Assembly (NCBI GenBank): GCA_030549335.1 | Contig: CM060183.1 | Coordinates: 34,594,768 to 34,658,767 of the forward strand | Reading direction: 5' to 3' | Source: Pontederia crassipes | Taxonomy: Eukaryota; Streptophyta; Magnoliopsida; Commelinales; Pontederiaceae | DNA: 64,000 nt | Shown here: positions 36,736 through 48,798 of the stretch, in pieces | Numbering within the stretch: position 1 is the stretch's first letter | Layout: each line of letters starts with the position of its first letter | Notes under the pieces: generated by a model | Database searches by the model: none | What the model was told of the DNA's origin: nothing | The model's input: only the letters and a program-made list of their open reading frames with translations | Position numbers and translations under genes: made by a program

Positions 36736-37794
36736 ATGAAGGCACAGAAATTATTACAAAAGGGATGTAGATGTTATCTGACCAGTATAACCAAGACAGA
36801 GGAACCAAGAAAGACTCCTCATGACATAGAAGTTGTGAGGGAATTTTTTTATGTTTTCCCTGAGGATGTTAGAGATCTACCGCCCAGAAGAGAGATAGAC
36901 TTTCGTATCGAGGTGACACCCGGAACTGCATCAATCTCCAAAGCCCCATACCGCATGGCTCCAGCAGAGATGAAGGAACTGAAGGATCAAATTCAAGAGC
37001 TATTGGACAAAGATTTCATCAAGCCCAGTGTCTCATCGTGGGGTGCACTTGTCCTTTTTGTCAAGAAGAAGGATAGATCATTGGGACTTTGTATCGACTA
37101 CAGAATGTTGAACAAAGTCACAATAAAGAACATGTACCCACTACCTCGTATCGATGACCTATTTGATCAGTTGTCTAAAGCAAGGGTGTTCTCAAATATC
37201 GATCTGAGGAGTGGATACCATCAGTTAATGGTGGCAGAAGAAGACATTTCAAAGACGACTTTCCTATCAAGATATGGACATTATGAGTTCATGATGATGT
37301 CGTTTGGGTTGACAAATGCCCCGGCAGCATTCATGGACCTCATGAATCGAACTTTCAACAAATATCTGGATAAGTTCGTAATTATTTTTGTTGACGATAT
37401 CCTCATCTATTCGTTGAGCATGGAACATCATAGAGAGCATCTGATGATAGTGTTGGAAACCTTGCGAGCGAAGCAGTTGTACGCAAAATTCTCTAAATGT
37501 GAATTTTGGCAAGAACAGATAATGTTCCTCGGACACATAATCTCTAAAGATGGAGTTGCAATGGATCCGACAAAAGTAGAGGCAGTGTCCAACTGGACCC
37601 AACCGAAGAATGTCTCCGAGATTATGAGTTTTCTCGGTTTAATCGGACACTACAGACGTTTCATCAAGGACTTCTCCAGAATAACACTGCCACTGACCAA
37701 GCTTACAAGGAAAGGAGAAAAGTTCATCTGGTCGCCCAATTGCGAAGAAAGTTTTCAAGAGTTAAAGGGGCGACTCATTTCAGCGCCAATCTGA
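36736..37794 (+). pseudogene. Ty3 reverse transcriptase domain
   Basis: The longest surviving frame of the element (352 codons). Motifs in order: [74 protein letters not shown] (first catalytic Asp), [15 protein letters not shown], the catalytic FVDDILIYS box, then [11 protein letters not shown] and the thumb/connection [16 protein letters not shown]. All three catalytic Asp residues are present, so this domain alone looks preserved. Frame shifts into the RNase H at about 37740-37800. Sequence is typical of plant chromoviruses of the Tekay/Del group. Confidence 0.93.
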
Positions 37795-38192
37795 CGTTAT
37801 CATCTGACAATGGTGGTTACGTGGTGTACAGTGATGCTAGTGGTACGAGATTGGGATGCGTACTGATGCAACATGGTAAAGTAGTGGCATACGCATCCAG
37901 GCAGCTGAAGAAGCGTGAAGTCAATTATCCAACACATGACCTCGAGTTGGCAGCAGTAGTGTTCGCCCTCAAGCTTTGGCGCCACTACTTATATAGAGAA
38001 GAATTCGTGGTTTATACATACCAGAAAAGTTTAAAATATGTTTTTACACAAAAGGAACTGAACATGCGTCAAAGGCGTTGGATGAAATTTTTAAAAGATT
38101 ACGAGTTTGCCATCAACTACCAACCTGGTAAGGCAAACTCAATGGCTGACGCGCTCAGCAGAAACCAAAGTTCAAATGGACATCGAGAGTAA
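37795..38192 (+). pseudogene. Ty3 RNase H domain, one catalytic Asp replaced
   Basis: RNase H that removes template [40 protein letters not shown] with the Glu in [10 protein letters not shown], and the ending MADALSR are clear. Where the family has YTDHKSL this copy reads YTYQKSL, so a catalytic Asp has become Tyr. Read from about 37795 in the frame opened at 37740. Confidence 0.88.
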
Positions 38193-38399
38193 GGCATGAT
38201 GGATCACTAATGATGCTACAGAAAATAGTGCCAGATATGATAGGACGGATCATAGAAAGCTTAAGTAGAAGACGCAGAGTATCAATTTATGATGATAAAG
38301 ACAAGTATGAAAATAACAAATTTCAAAATCTCTTCGGATGGTGGCATCAAGTATCACGACTGGCTATGGATACCGAACAACCCAAAACTCTGAAGAGAA

Positions 38400-39656
38400 G
38401 TACTAGACGAATGCCACAAATCTGAGTTTGCAATCCATTCAGGGAGTACAAAGATGTATAAGGATGTGCAGAGGAGTTACTGATGGCCAGACATGAAGAA
38501 GGAGATAGCGAAGTATGTTTCCAAATGCATCATGCGCCAACATGTCAAGATCGAATATCAGAAGCCACAAGGAACCTTGAAGAGTCTGGGCATCCCTCAG
38601 TGGAAGTGAGAAGAAATATCGATGTATTTTATTACAGGTCTACCACGGACTCTGAAGGGGCACGATGCCATTTGGGTTATAGTGGACCGACTTACTAAAT
38701 CGGCTCACTTCCTACTCATTAAAGTAAAACAATCTCTTGAAAGCCTCATTGATCTATATGTACAGGAGATTGTTAGGCTTTACGGGATCCCGACAGCCAT
38801 TGTATCCGACAGAGATCCCAGGTTCACCTCCAGATTCTGAAAGAGCTTCCAGAATATTTTTGGGACAAGGTTCCGATATAGCACAGCATTTCATCCTCAG
38901 ACGGACGGCCAATCGGAGGATATGCTAAGAGCTTGCGCTCTGGATTGGCATGGTATTTGGGACAAGCACCTCACTCTTATAGAGTTTTCTTACAACAACA
39001 GTTTCCATGCCAGTATAGAGATGTCCCTCTTCGAAGCGTTGTATGGTCGACCATGTCGCTCTCCGGCATATTGGGGCGAAGTTGGAGAAAGGAAAATCTT
39101 AAGTATTGAGTTACAGAAACAGACGTAGGAGTATGCAGACATGGTGGAACTAATAAAGAAAAGAATGAAATCTGCTCAAGACCGTCAGAAGGCCTACGCG
39201 GATAAAAAATGCCGAGAACATAAGTTCAAGACGGGCGATCAAGTTCTGCTCAAGGTCTCCCCCACTAAAGGAGTAATGTGTTTCAGCAAACGGGGAAAAT
39301 TAAGCCCAAAGTACGTAGGCTCATTCGATATACTCGAAATGGTTGGAGACTCAGCATGCAGGTTGGCCCTGCCTCCGGTGTATTTAAGGGTACACAATGT
39401 CTTCCACATCTCCCTACTCCGGATGTACAAGCACGAGTACGCCAACGTGATTCAAATTGAGGAACCAATTCTCAAGGAGGATCTGACGTATGAAGAACAA
39501 CCCACGGAGATATTGGAGTACCAGGAACATCATCAAGGGAGGAAGAGAATAACACTGGTCAAAGTGGCATGGAAGCATCACCAAGGAAAAGAAATAACGT
39601 AGGAAGTAGAATCGAAAATGCGAGAGAAATTTCCTAAACTTTTCGGTGAGCCTTAA
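38400..39656 (+). pseudogene. Ty3 integrase with C-terminal chromodomain-like region, broken
   Basis: Integrase that would join cDNA to the genome. The HHCC region (about 38405-38570) carries a stop at about 38459 and has lost one Cys (CIMRQH). In the core, [10 protein letters not shown] should be MDFxTGLPRT, so the first Asp of the D-D-E triad is replaced by Tyr (38625); VSDRDPRF and the Glu in TDGQSED remain. Stops occur near 38608, 38838 and 39126. The C-terminal part (39141-39656) includes FKTGDQVLLKVSPTKGV, LSPKYVGSF, VHNVFHISLLRMY and a chromodomain-like end (ITLVKVAWKHHQGKEIT, stop, EVESKMREKFPKLFGEP), which places the element in the chromovirus clade. Confidence 0.88.
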
Positions 39657-39679
39657 CCCTTATCCAAATTCGATGACGA

Positions 39680-39700
39680 ATTTTTTTTAGTGGGTAATAA
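39680..39700 (+). other. polypurine-tract region of Ty3 element
   Basis: T-rich stretch then AGTGGGTAATAA directly before the 3' LTR, the usual position of the plus-strand primer; shorter and less pure than typical. Confidence 0.5.
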
Positions 39701-41955
39701 TATGACGTTTCATACTTATAAAAAAATGAAACGTTTGGTCAGGCAGGGGAGGCGGCCTTCCGACTGACCAAGGGTCGGCCGGGGCGTATAAGAAAGGGGG
39801 AGGTCGCATTGAGCCACTTGGAACCCTCTGCCACCCCCCTCACCATCTCGCTCTCTCTCTCTTTCTCGTCTTCACCCTGTCCGGCGAACGGCGACCCGAG
39901 CGCGAGTGACAGTGCAAAGACGACCTCGCGAACGATCGACGATCGACGAATCCTCAGCGCGCGGCAACCCTCCTCCACGTGCGCACGAACCAGGCGATTC
40001 CCTCGCACCGATCACGAACGTCCGACGACGAGCAGCGACCGGCGAATCTATTTTTTCGACAAAAGAGGTACCTTAGTGTTTAAATCTTATAGACGGAGAA
40101 ATAGGAATCAATTGATGCTTGTAAATAGTTCATTGAAATCCTGTGATCATTTCCTACGTTTTTCCTATTCATGTCATGATGAAATTGTGGCCGGAGGATC
40201 ACCGGAATCTGAGATAAAGCCGGCGGCCCTGTTTTATCGCAGGGGCCGGTCGACCGATCCTGCAGCGATCGACCGGCCTGCGTACATAACTCACGCGAGT
40301 TTTTCCTTACCGGTTGACCGACCTCACCATGGTGGTCGATCGGTCCATATGTTGACAAACAGAAAATTTATATACGATCGGTCTACCGGTTTCACGTGAA
40401 CGGACGATCGATCCGATGTGCAGTGCGCATCCGTATAATGTCGCGAGCGGTCGACCGATAGCCATGCCGATCGACCGACTCATGGACACCCAAAACGAGA
40501 ATATAGACAACTGGCCCAGAATACCGGTCGACCGACACAGGCGAGCGATCGACCGGTCCACCAGGGATGGTCGACCGGTCCGACAGAGATTCATTAATCA
40601 AAGTTCAATCGGATTGATCCACTCCTAATCTTGATCACGACTCTGACCAGTTCACCTACACTGGCTGAGTCTTATTGTACAAAGACAAATTTCCAGCGGA
40701 CCCCAAACCATAGATTTCTTAGTAACTAAAGATGATTAAAGTAAAGACAAAGATGTGTGATTGCTATGTGCCGCCCCTAAAGTTAAAGCAAAGTCAGAGT
40801 TAAAGTAATGAAGGGATATGTAGTTAGCTGAGGAGACAGCGAAGCTACTGGCTTAGATGCCCAATATTCATGAGATTTCAGGTGTTCTCCCATCGTTATC
40901 TCGAAGTGAAGGGTGATGCTATGGTCACACATCTTTCTGTAAAGATTAAAGTACTATGCCAGAGCGATAGGTAGCTAACTGAGGAGACAGTGAACCTACA
41001 AGGTCTTGTAACCGACCACTGTTCCTGAATTATAGGGATTCTTCCCCCTACCTTCCGAATTGGGTGAGGCAGTAACACCCACCCTCCTTTCCCATTTACG
41101 GATTTACTGGCATCAGAGAATCAGAGAGGCATCTCTGACTTCCCAACCTAATAAAGTCGAACTCGTATAGGACAACCAACGATAAGAATATTCTAATAAT
41201 GTAAAAGACGTAGTGCAACTCACAGTAAAGTAATGCAAAGCAAAGCAAAGTATGGTAAAGCAAAGCAGAGATAATGTAAAGTAAAGTATAGTACAATATA
41301 TCAGAGACATTATAAAGCAAAGCCAAAGTAAAACAAAGATAAAGTATTATTATAATAAAGAACAGAGTACTGATATGAATAAAGTCTTATACATTATCTT
41401 CATCGATCTTTATTTCATCGTCTATAGCTATTGTACTGGGCATATTTGCTCATGGGTATTCTATTCCCCTGCATTGGGATTTTGCAGGTGAGAATGCAAC
41501 TGAGGAGATGATGGAAGGCGCAAAGCTTGGAGAATGCTTCCGTTTACTCCAAGCTTTTCTATTGCATTCCTGTTTAAATCATATTATGTTCAGAGACATC
41601 ATGTTTTCTTCCGCACTTAAAACTCCATACCAGCTTTATTATATTTCCGCTTAATTTTTCATATTGCGAGACATCATGAACTTCCGCCTACTTATATGAT
41701 ATGGAATATGATAGACTTTCGCATATTTTTTCTATAATATGAGACATTATGGATTTCTGTATTTAGGTCATTCATCATGGCATTTCGACTACTCTTCCGC
41801 ATTAAAGTCCTCTATTATGTTTACTATTATTTTATTAGTGCCACGTAAGACGTTTTATTGAATGATCAATGTCAGAAGAGTAATAGATACTGTAGCACTT
41901 TTGGAATTAAACTGACCGCATACATGGTGGGAGGTGCGATTTTGTTGACGCTATA
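39701..41955 (+). mobile_element. 3' LTR of Ty3/gypsy element
   Basis: Begins TATGACGTTTCATACTTATA and ends GTTGACGCTATA (expected ACA mutated to ATA). It has single copies of the segments duplicated or inverted in the 5' LTR and an extra 'gtagctaactgaggagac' repeat near 40970-40995. The GGTCGACC-rich segment is at 40245-40585. The flank GATGA (41956-41960) matches the left flank GATGG at four of five bases. Confidence 0.88.
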
Positions 41956-42076
41956 GATGAAGTCGAAGGGCGCGGACGGCCGCCATGAAGGAGTGCGCAG
42001 AGGAGGCTCGTCGAGTGCTGCGTTGACTACGCTGGTGGAGGGGTTGAACACGTGGGCAAAAGCGAAAGCAGGGTGA
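41956..42076 (+). pseudogene. severed 3' end of the UGT88-like glycosyltransferase
   Basis: Starting in the TSD, ATG at 41957 continues the reading frame broken at 31809: removing the element and one TSD copy gives an open frame of about 473 codons ending at TGA 42074-42076. The last residues, GGSSSAALTTLVEGLNTW then AKAKAG, are a normal C-terminus for this family. Between them another frame reads RARTAAMKECAEEA, which fits the family's 'RERTAAxKExAxxA' helix better than the in-frame translation, so two compensating small indels are probable. Past the stop, about 42077-42170 may be old 3' UTR. Confidence 0.8.
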
Positions 42077-44554
42077 TCCCCGTTGTTGGTTGGGTGGCTG
42101 GGTCATCAGGAATTGTTGGTTGTGTGAATTTTATCTTTTTAATAATAAAAAGAGTCAATCCATATTTGTAAGCTTCCTTTTTTTGCTTTAAGTAAGACTT
42201 CATAACTCATAAGATTTGACATATATTTCATCATCTTTTTCACAATATCGTTTTTGTTCGATTCTCCTCACTAAACATAAATCTCCAAAAGAACATGCAA
42301 TCGATAATACAACACAAGCACGTATGAAGTTCCAAAAGTTATAAACAGATTCTGATGCGAGAAAACAATAAGGCATTGCCAATCAAGAGTTGGCAGTGGA
42401 GTGAAAACACATAACAATGTATTGTCAAGAGTGTTTAATTAATCCACATAGTTCTTTAGTCGAGTGAGAGCGGAGGTGCATATGGAGCTCATGCAAGAAA
42501 TATATGGGATGTGAACGTGTTATAGATGGAGGAGCGTTACGGCGAAAGGGATAGCGAAAACTAAATTGAGAATTAATAATGTCTCCGCGGAAGTTGAATT
42601 ATTATGGATGCTGATGAGGTTGAAGTCTACATAGAAAGTGAGGTATGGACCAACAAGTTCGGAATGGTATCTTTTTCTAGATTTGATAAAACGTTTTCAC
42701 CTTTTTTCTGTTCATTTTTTTTTTCTGAGATCATTGAATCATAAACCCATCGTTAGATTTGATATAAGTATAGTCACATAAGTACGGATTATCAAAATAT
42801 AAATTAAGGCCACGTAAAATGATCTGTAGTTAAAATTATACATAACATTTCTTTAGATTAATCAAAATTTTGATTCACCTTTCGGTTCAATTTTTTTTCA
42901 AGAAAAGAATATTATTGCATGCATGGAGACCCCATTAACTAGCATGGAGACCACTTTTACGTTCTTATAGTCATTTCAGAGACTTTATACAATTCTTCAT
43001 AAAATAATTTTACGAAAATATAAATTATAAAATGGGGAAATGATAATAACAACATTTAAAAATTCATAATGTCAAAGGAGTTAGAAACTTTCATAACTCC
43101 GTAATGCTAAAATTATGGAAACATAATAACTAATACATAAATCTCGTAGAACATAATCCTACATCATGTGCAACATCTCTGTCCTTGAGTCTGAACACTT
43201 GCATCACATCTTCTATCATCAACCCGCCTGCATGAATCCGGATGTAGGGAAAAACACATGAGTATAAAAAAAAACTCAGTATGTATGATGTAACCATAAT
43301 AATAATCAATAATCAACAATGCTCAATAGATAAAATAACAATACGATACAATAAGCAATAGAGCAATAGATGTATCAATAGAGAAAGAGCTCAATAAATC
43401 AATAGATCAATAAATCAATATAACCATAGATCAATAAAAAAATAGGAAAGAGATCAAAATACCAATTAATATCAAGTAACCATTAATAATAATCAATTAT
43501 CCCATATCACTATGGCATTATCCAATTTAACGATTTCAAATCAATATCAATGATAATTAGCCAATAACAACTTTTGGGCTGAGACAATGCCAACGATTCA
43601 ATTCAATTCAATTTTCATTCTATTTGATTTAATTCAATTCAATTTACTTTGATTTGATTCGATTCGATCTAGTTCAATTCAAACTTTAAAGTTATTAAGC
43701 GCTCGATCAATTAAGAAAAACTCCATGTCTCTTTCATGTAGGTCAATGGGATCAAGCCACCCTCCAATAATAGTGTTAAATAATAATTTGTAATGGTGAT
43801 GACCAATCACAGAACAATCATAGCTTGCTTAAAGAATGATGTATCAAACCTTTAGGTGCATTATCTGCTGCATATAATACGATAACGATATGATCCATGG
43901 AGCTTAGAGATAATCGGAGAATATGAAGATCCAATAGTTTTCATATTTTATCTTGTTTACCTAATATACTTATCTTTAACAATTCAGTTCAGGCTAAACA
44001 AGAACTCAATCAGGGAAAAAGTACTAGAACAATACTATGATGAGCCACATGATCAAATGGAACAATAATATTAATAATCTCAAAATCAAATCTAAAAAGT
44101 ATGATGAGATCATATCTATTAATAATATGATCATGGAATGATTAATCACAATAAGCATTCAATTATCCATAGTTATATATTAAAAATAAGTTTTCTGCCC
44201 CAAGAACTTGGTCCGCGTCAGGTAGAACTCCTTGGTAGGGTCAAAACCTTGGTTGGTAGAGTGTGAATTTGAGCCGGGTTGGCCAATTCACGCACATGAC
44301 GTTTGTTCGATGAAACACGAGCCATGTTCAAAAAACGCAGGTCGCGCCGCCGAGAACTCGAGCCTCGCAGTCGCTGACCCGGTCCGCATCCAAATTCAAT
44401 TTAATCATCCATACAGAACCAGTGCCGGGTTGGCTGCAACCCGTGCTGTGTTGATATAGCTCGAGCCGAGTTTTGTTGCCGGTGAAAAATCGTGTTTCAA
44501 CATGATTTTTCAATCACCATAACTATATCATACGATGTTCAAATGATGCACAAT
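42077..44554. other. intergenic DNA, no gene seen
   Basis: AT-rich. About 42805-42890 repeats 10198-10290 in degenerate form. Low-complexity CAATA/AATCAA (43290-43500) and AATTC/GATTC (43590-43690) stretches. 44160-44500 is GC-richer with recurring 'gagccgggttgg' but encodes nothing recognised. Confidence 0.5.
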
Positions 44555-44559
44555 CTATA

Positions 44560-47500
44560 TGTAAGATCCTAAGGCACCAAGAGGGGGTGAAATGATGCAC
44601 AATCTATATGTAAAATCGAAATTATTGATTTAAAAAAATATGTCACGAAATCTTAAAATCGATTAAACAATCTTTAAAGCAAAACAAATTAGATCATATA
44701 ATATGAGAATAGGAGGGAAAGAAAATGCAAATACAATAACATAGGTGGTTGTTGACGAGGTTCCGCCACACCATGGCCTACGTCTCTGCTCCGCTCCAAC
44801 TTCTCAATCTCGAGACCGTTGGAGATTCTACTAAAACTCTTCATTTGTTCCAAATGAGGCAAGGAAGAAAAAGCCCTTTGCATCAACCACCTTTTCTCCG
44901 CTTCGAAAGGTAAGCACACATTTCCTCTTAGGAAGCTTATCTTTTCTCTCGCTCAAAAGATAAGATATGGATCCTCTTTTACACATGAGTTCTCTCAATT
45001 TTTTTGAACAATTATTTTCCTCTTTTACAATATCATGCTCACAATATAGAAGAGAGAAAGAAGTGAAATTTAAAATGATAACTTCAAGGGAAAGATCTTC
45101 TATTGAATATCTTCTATTGACAACTTGAAGTTTTTTTAATGCTTGGATGGATGTCTTTACTTCTGACTTTGATGCTCCTTTTATATGTTTCAACATGTGA
45201 AAAATTCATCCAAAATTTATTCCATAATTTCCGCATTCAAAATTAACCATTACTGTTCATTCTAGCCGGGGATCGACCGATCGCACTAATGGACCGATCG
45301 ACCGATCGCACTAATGGACCGATCGACCGAACTATGTGAACATTGCGCTTATTTGCTCACTAACCGTAGCTGATCGGTCTACCGGTATAGTCTCGACATT
45401 TTGATTTTCTTTCGTTGAGTTGATCGGTCGATCGATGCATCAACCGACCCATCGACCGGTTAGTCTCGTCGTGAATTTGAGTAGTTCATGCATTGACAGA
45501 TCGATCGATATCTCTGATCGGTCGACCGGTGTAGTCTCGACCGGCCTACATTGTATCGATCGACAAGTTGACTGCACTGCACAATTTTGAACATAACTTT
45601 TTGCACAATTATCCAAATGAGATAATCTTATATTCTATAACAAAATTCTCTACGACTTTGATATTTATCATTTATCCAAAATCTAATACCATAGTCAATT
45701 ATTTAATCAAAGTTTAATGCATAAAGTTGTTCATTTTTATTTAAACCTTTTTAGCATATAACTTTAATCTTTCGATGTTTTTATCATCAAAATATAATTT
45801 CTCCCTCTAAATTTGTAGCTATTTTATAATGGTAAAATGAAATCAAATTAATTTAGAGGTTATGAAAGCCGCAGGAAAAAAATGTATTAAGAATCAAAAT
45901 ATGACATAAACTTTGATACAACAATGATATCAATAATATGTCAAAATAAAGTTGAAAATTTTTAACATGCTCCCCCTATCACTATGACCAATTTTGTTTT
46001 TCTATTTTATATGTTTCTCTTTTTTCAAATAAATGATTATTTTGAAATTTTGAGAGAAATAAAAAAATAGGCTTAACACTTAAGAACCATGAAAAACAAT
46101 TGCAAGAGTATAACCAATCATACATTTACCATAACCTTTGTGCTTTCACATTTTCATTTCCATTCGTCCTTTGCTTTACATGTGAGGCACACCTAAAAAA
46201 TAATCATTTAAACTTTGGTACCCAAATTTCTTTGGGTCCAATTTTATTAGTAACGGTTCCTTTAGGAACTCATATCATTCCATGTTGAAATATTTTTCCT
46301 ACATTGCAATGATAAGCCACAAAATCCACATGCAAAACATATAATATGTGATTTTCTATCATAGGAATGATTGGATTTCCAATAAGAGTTTTCATGTCTA
46401 AAATATTTCCTAGAATTATCTTTCTTTGCATAAGTGCTAGTTTTATTTTGTGATTTTTTTCAAAAAAGTATTTTTCTTCTTTACTTTTTCTAAACTAGTT
46501 TTATAATTTCACACGCATGTGTAATTTCCAAAGAATCAATTTCATTTTTCAGATTTTCATTTTTCACAAAATATGTATTCTTTTCTACTTTTAATTTTTC
46601 AATCTCATGTAATTTCTCATTTTTCTATTTAAGTGAAAAATATCTTTTTATAAGAGAGTAAAATTCTTTATTTACATCTAAAGAAAGGTTTTCTTCTAAA
46701 GAGCTCGATGAGTCATTATTGAATTTGAAGGACTATAAATTACATCATCGTTGTGTGCCAGATATGTTTGCTTCATCACTAGAAGACCTTGATGAGTCAC
46801 TTGTTTCACTTGACTCTTCATACTTTTTCTTCTTCCCCTTCTGAAGTATCTATTTTTTATCATTCTTGGTGAGATTTGGGTTTCTTTCTTTGTATAGTCT
46901 TCTTTTGGGTTTTTCATACTTTTCTTTAGATCTTACCAACTTAAAATATTTGTCGAACTTTCATGTATAGTGTGTTAGTATCTTTTCGTTTGCTTCTTCT
47001 TCACTTGACTCTTCTTTCATTTTGTTCGCTTTCAATGCTAATATTTTTTTCTTGGGGGCTTTTTCTTCTTCATCTTCTTGGATTGCGATCTCATAAGTTA
47101 GAAGCAAACCAATAAGATCATCAAAATCCAGCTTCTTCAAGTCTTTCTCTTTAATCACGATCGTCCTTGTATGCCATTTGGAGGAGAGAAATCTGATAAA
47201 CTTTTTCACTTTTTGGAAATTAGTTATTGGCTCTCCTAAGAAGGCTAAGTCATTCACAATATCGTTAAATCGTACAACCATATTATTGGTGGATTCCTTA
47301 TCGTACATTTTGAAGGAACCGTATTGATGATTTAAAATATTTAATCTAGATTTAACTTTATCCATTCCTTCAAAAGTAGTAATTAGTTTGTTCCAAATCT
47401 CTTTTGCACTTACACATGAGCTCTTTCAATTTTTCTGAACAATTATTTCTCTCTTTTATAATATCATGCTCACATTATACAAGAGAGAAAGAAGAAAAAC

Positions 47501-48208
47501 TTAAAATGATAATAGGAAGGGAAATATCTACTATTGAGAACTTGAAGTTATGCCTTTCTGACTTTGACACTTCTTTTATAAGCTTTAACATGTGAAAAAT
47601 TCGTACAAAATTTGTTTCACAATTTCCTCATTCAAAACTAGTCGTTATTGTTCGTTCGAGCCCGAGACCGGTCGACCGCACTAATGGACTGGTCGATCGG
47701 TCTATGTGATCGTTGCGTTCTCTGTGACTGCAGCTGGTCGGTCAACTGAACTATCGACCGGTCTATGGATCGATATAGTCTTAACATTTTAATTTTTGCT
47801 CGTTGAGCTGATCGATCGGCCGGTGCATCGATCGATCCATCAACCGGTGTAGTCTCATCGTGAATTTTGACACTTCATGCATTGAACGATCGACCGATGT
47901 AGTCTCGACCGGCCTATATTGTATCGATCGACGGATTGACCGCATTGCACTATTTTGAACATAACCTTTTGCATAGTTATCCAAATGAGATAATCTTACA
48001 TTCTATGGATAGTTAACAAAATTCTCTACGACTTTGATATTTATAATTTATTCAAAATCTAATCAGACCATAGTCAATTGTTTAATCAAAGTTTAGTGCA
48101 TAAAATTATCCATTTTTATTTAAACTTTTTTCAGCATAAAACTTTAATCTTTCAAAATTTATATCATTAAAATATAATTTTATGGGGCATTAAAACTTTG
48201 CTCGAACA
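44560..48208 (-). mobile_element. copia-like LTR retrotransposon, internally deleted, perfect TSD
   Basis: CTATA occurs just outside both ends (44555-44559, 48209-48213). On the minus strand the 3' LTR is 45967-44560, from TGTTAAAAATTTTCAAC to GATCTTACA, preceded by a polypurine tract (GATAGGGGGAGCA, complement of 45968-45980). The 5' LTR starts at 48208 (TGTTCGAGC) and is recognisable to about 47410, where it runs into gag; its own end, the primer-binding site and the start of gag are missing. Only gag-to-knuckle sequence remains inside; protease, integrase, reverse transcriptase and RNase H are absent. Both LTRs carry GATCGACC-rich segments (45265-45560, 47665-47945). Family resembles the solo LTR at 4687-5919. 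Confidence 0.8.
46180..47420 (-). pseudogene. copia gag (UBN2-type) to zinc-knuckle remnant
   Basis: Minus strand. Coding-like sequence begins at the LTR junction (SAKEIWNKLITTFEGMDKVK) and continues through MYDKESTNNMVVRFNDIVND and FIRLFSS-like 'FIRFLSSKWHTRTIVI' and KKLDFDDLIGLLLTYEIAIQ, matching the copia-type gag core (UBN2), then an acidic/Lys-rich tail. After many stops a decayed knuckle CGFCGLSLQC (about 46330) and WVPKGT-like 'VPKGTVTNKIGPKEIWVPK' (about 46270-46215) appear, the linker typical between copia knuckle and protease. Dead. Confidence 0.7.
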
Positions 48209-48213
48209 CTATA

Positions 48214-48790
48214 TCAATGAAATTTCGGTACAAAGAAGATAATGATAGAATTCCATGACGCGGAAAATCAACGGCATGAGGATTCCCCCTACGTACCTAA
48301 AGTTGGCTGAAAAATCAACCGAAATCCCTCTGGGGACGAGGTGTCTAGATGCCAAACTTTGACCGATGATATATCCGCGATGTGACTTTGAAACTCGTGT
48401 TCAGCATTTCGATCCTCTTCTCCTATGTCGAGACTTCGAAATCAGTCGTCGGGTGCCCTTTGGAACGTCTCAATTTGCATAAAAACGGAGGACAAAGTGA
48501 AGGTCGTAATGCATAAATTCTATTTGGCTAAAAAGAATTTCCAACCGCCCCTTTAATGTCTATTTATAGTTGTAAGATAAGATTTTTACTTCTATTAGAC
48601 CTTGTATTCTTTTATAATCCATCAATAATTAATCATCCCATAATTCTTCGAATTTAGTTAAATTCAAATTAACTTATTAATCCTATAAATATCTTCATAA
48701 GTTTGGGTAAATTACATCGAATGCCCTCCAACTTTGATGTTTGCTTAACGATGCCCTCCAACTTTATTTTGTAACATGAATGTCCTTTAT
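48214..48790. other. intergenic DNA, no gene seen
   Basis: Moderately AT-rich. From about 48710 it contains 'taaattacatcgaatgccctccaactt' type text that continues on the far side of the next element (49781 onward), so it is the host sequence of that insertion. Confidence 0.5.
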
Positions 48791-48798
48791 CTTTTAAC

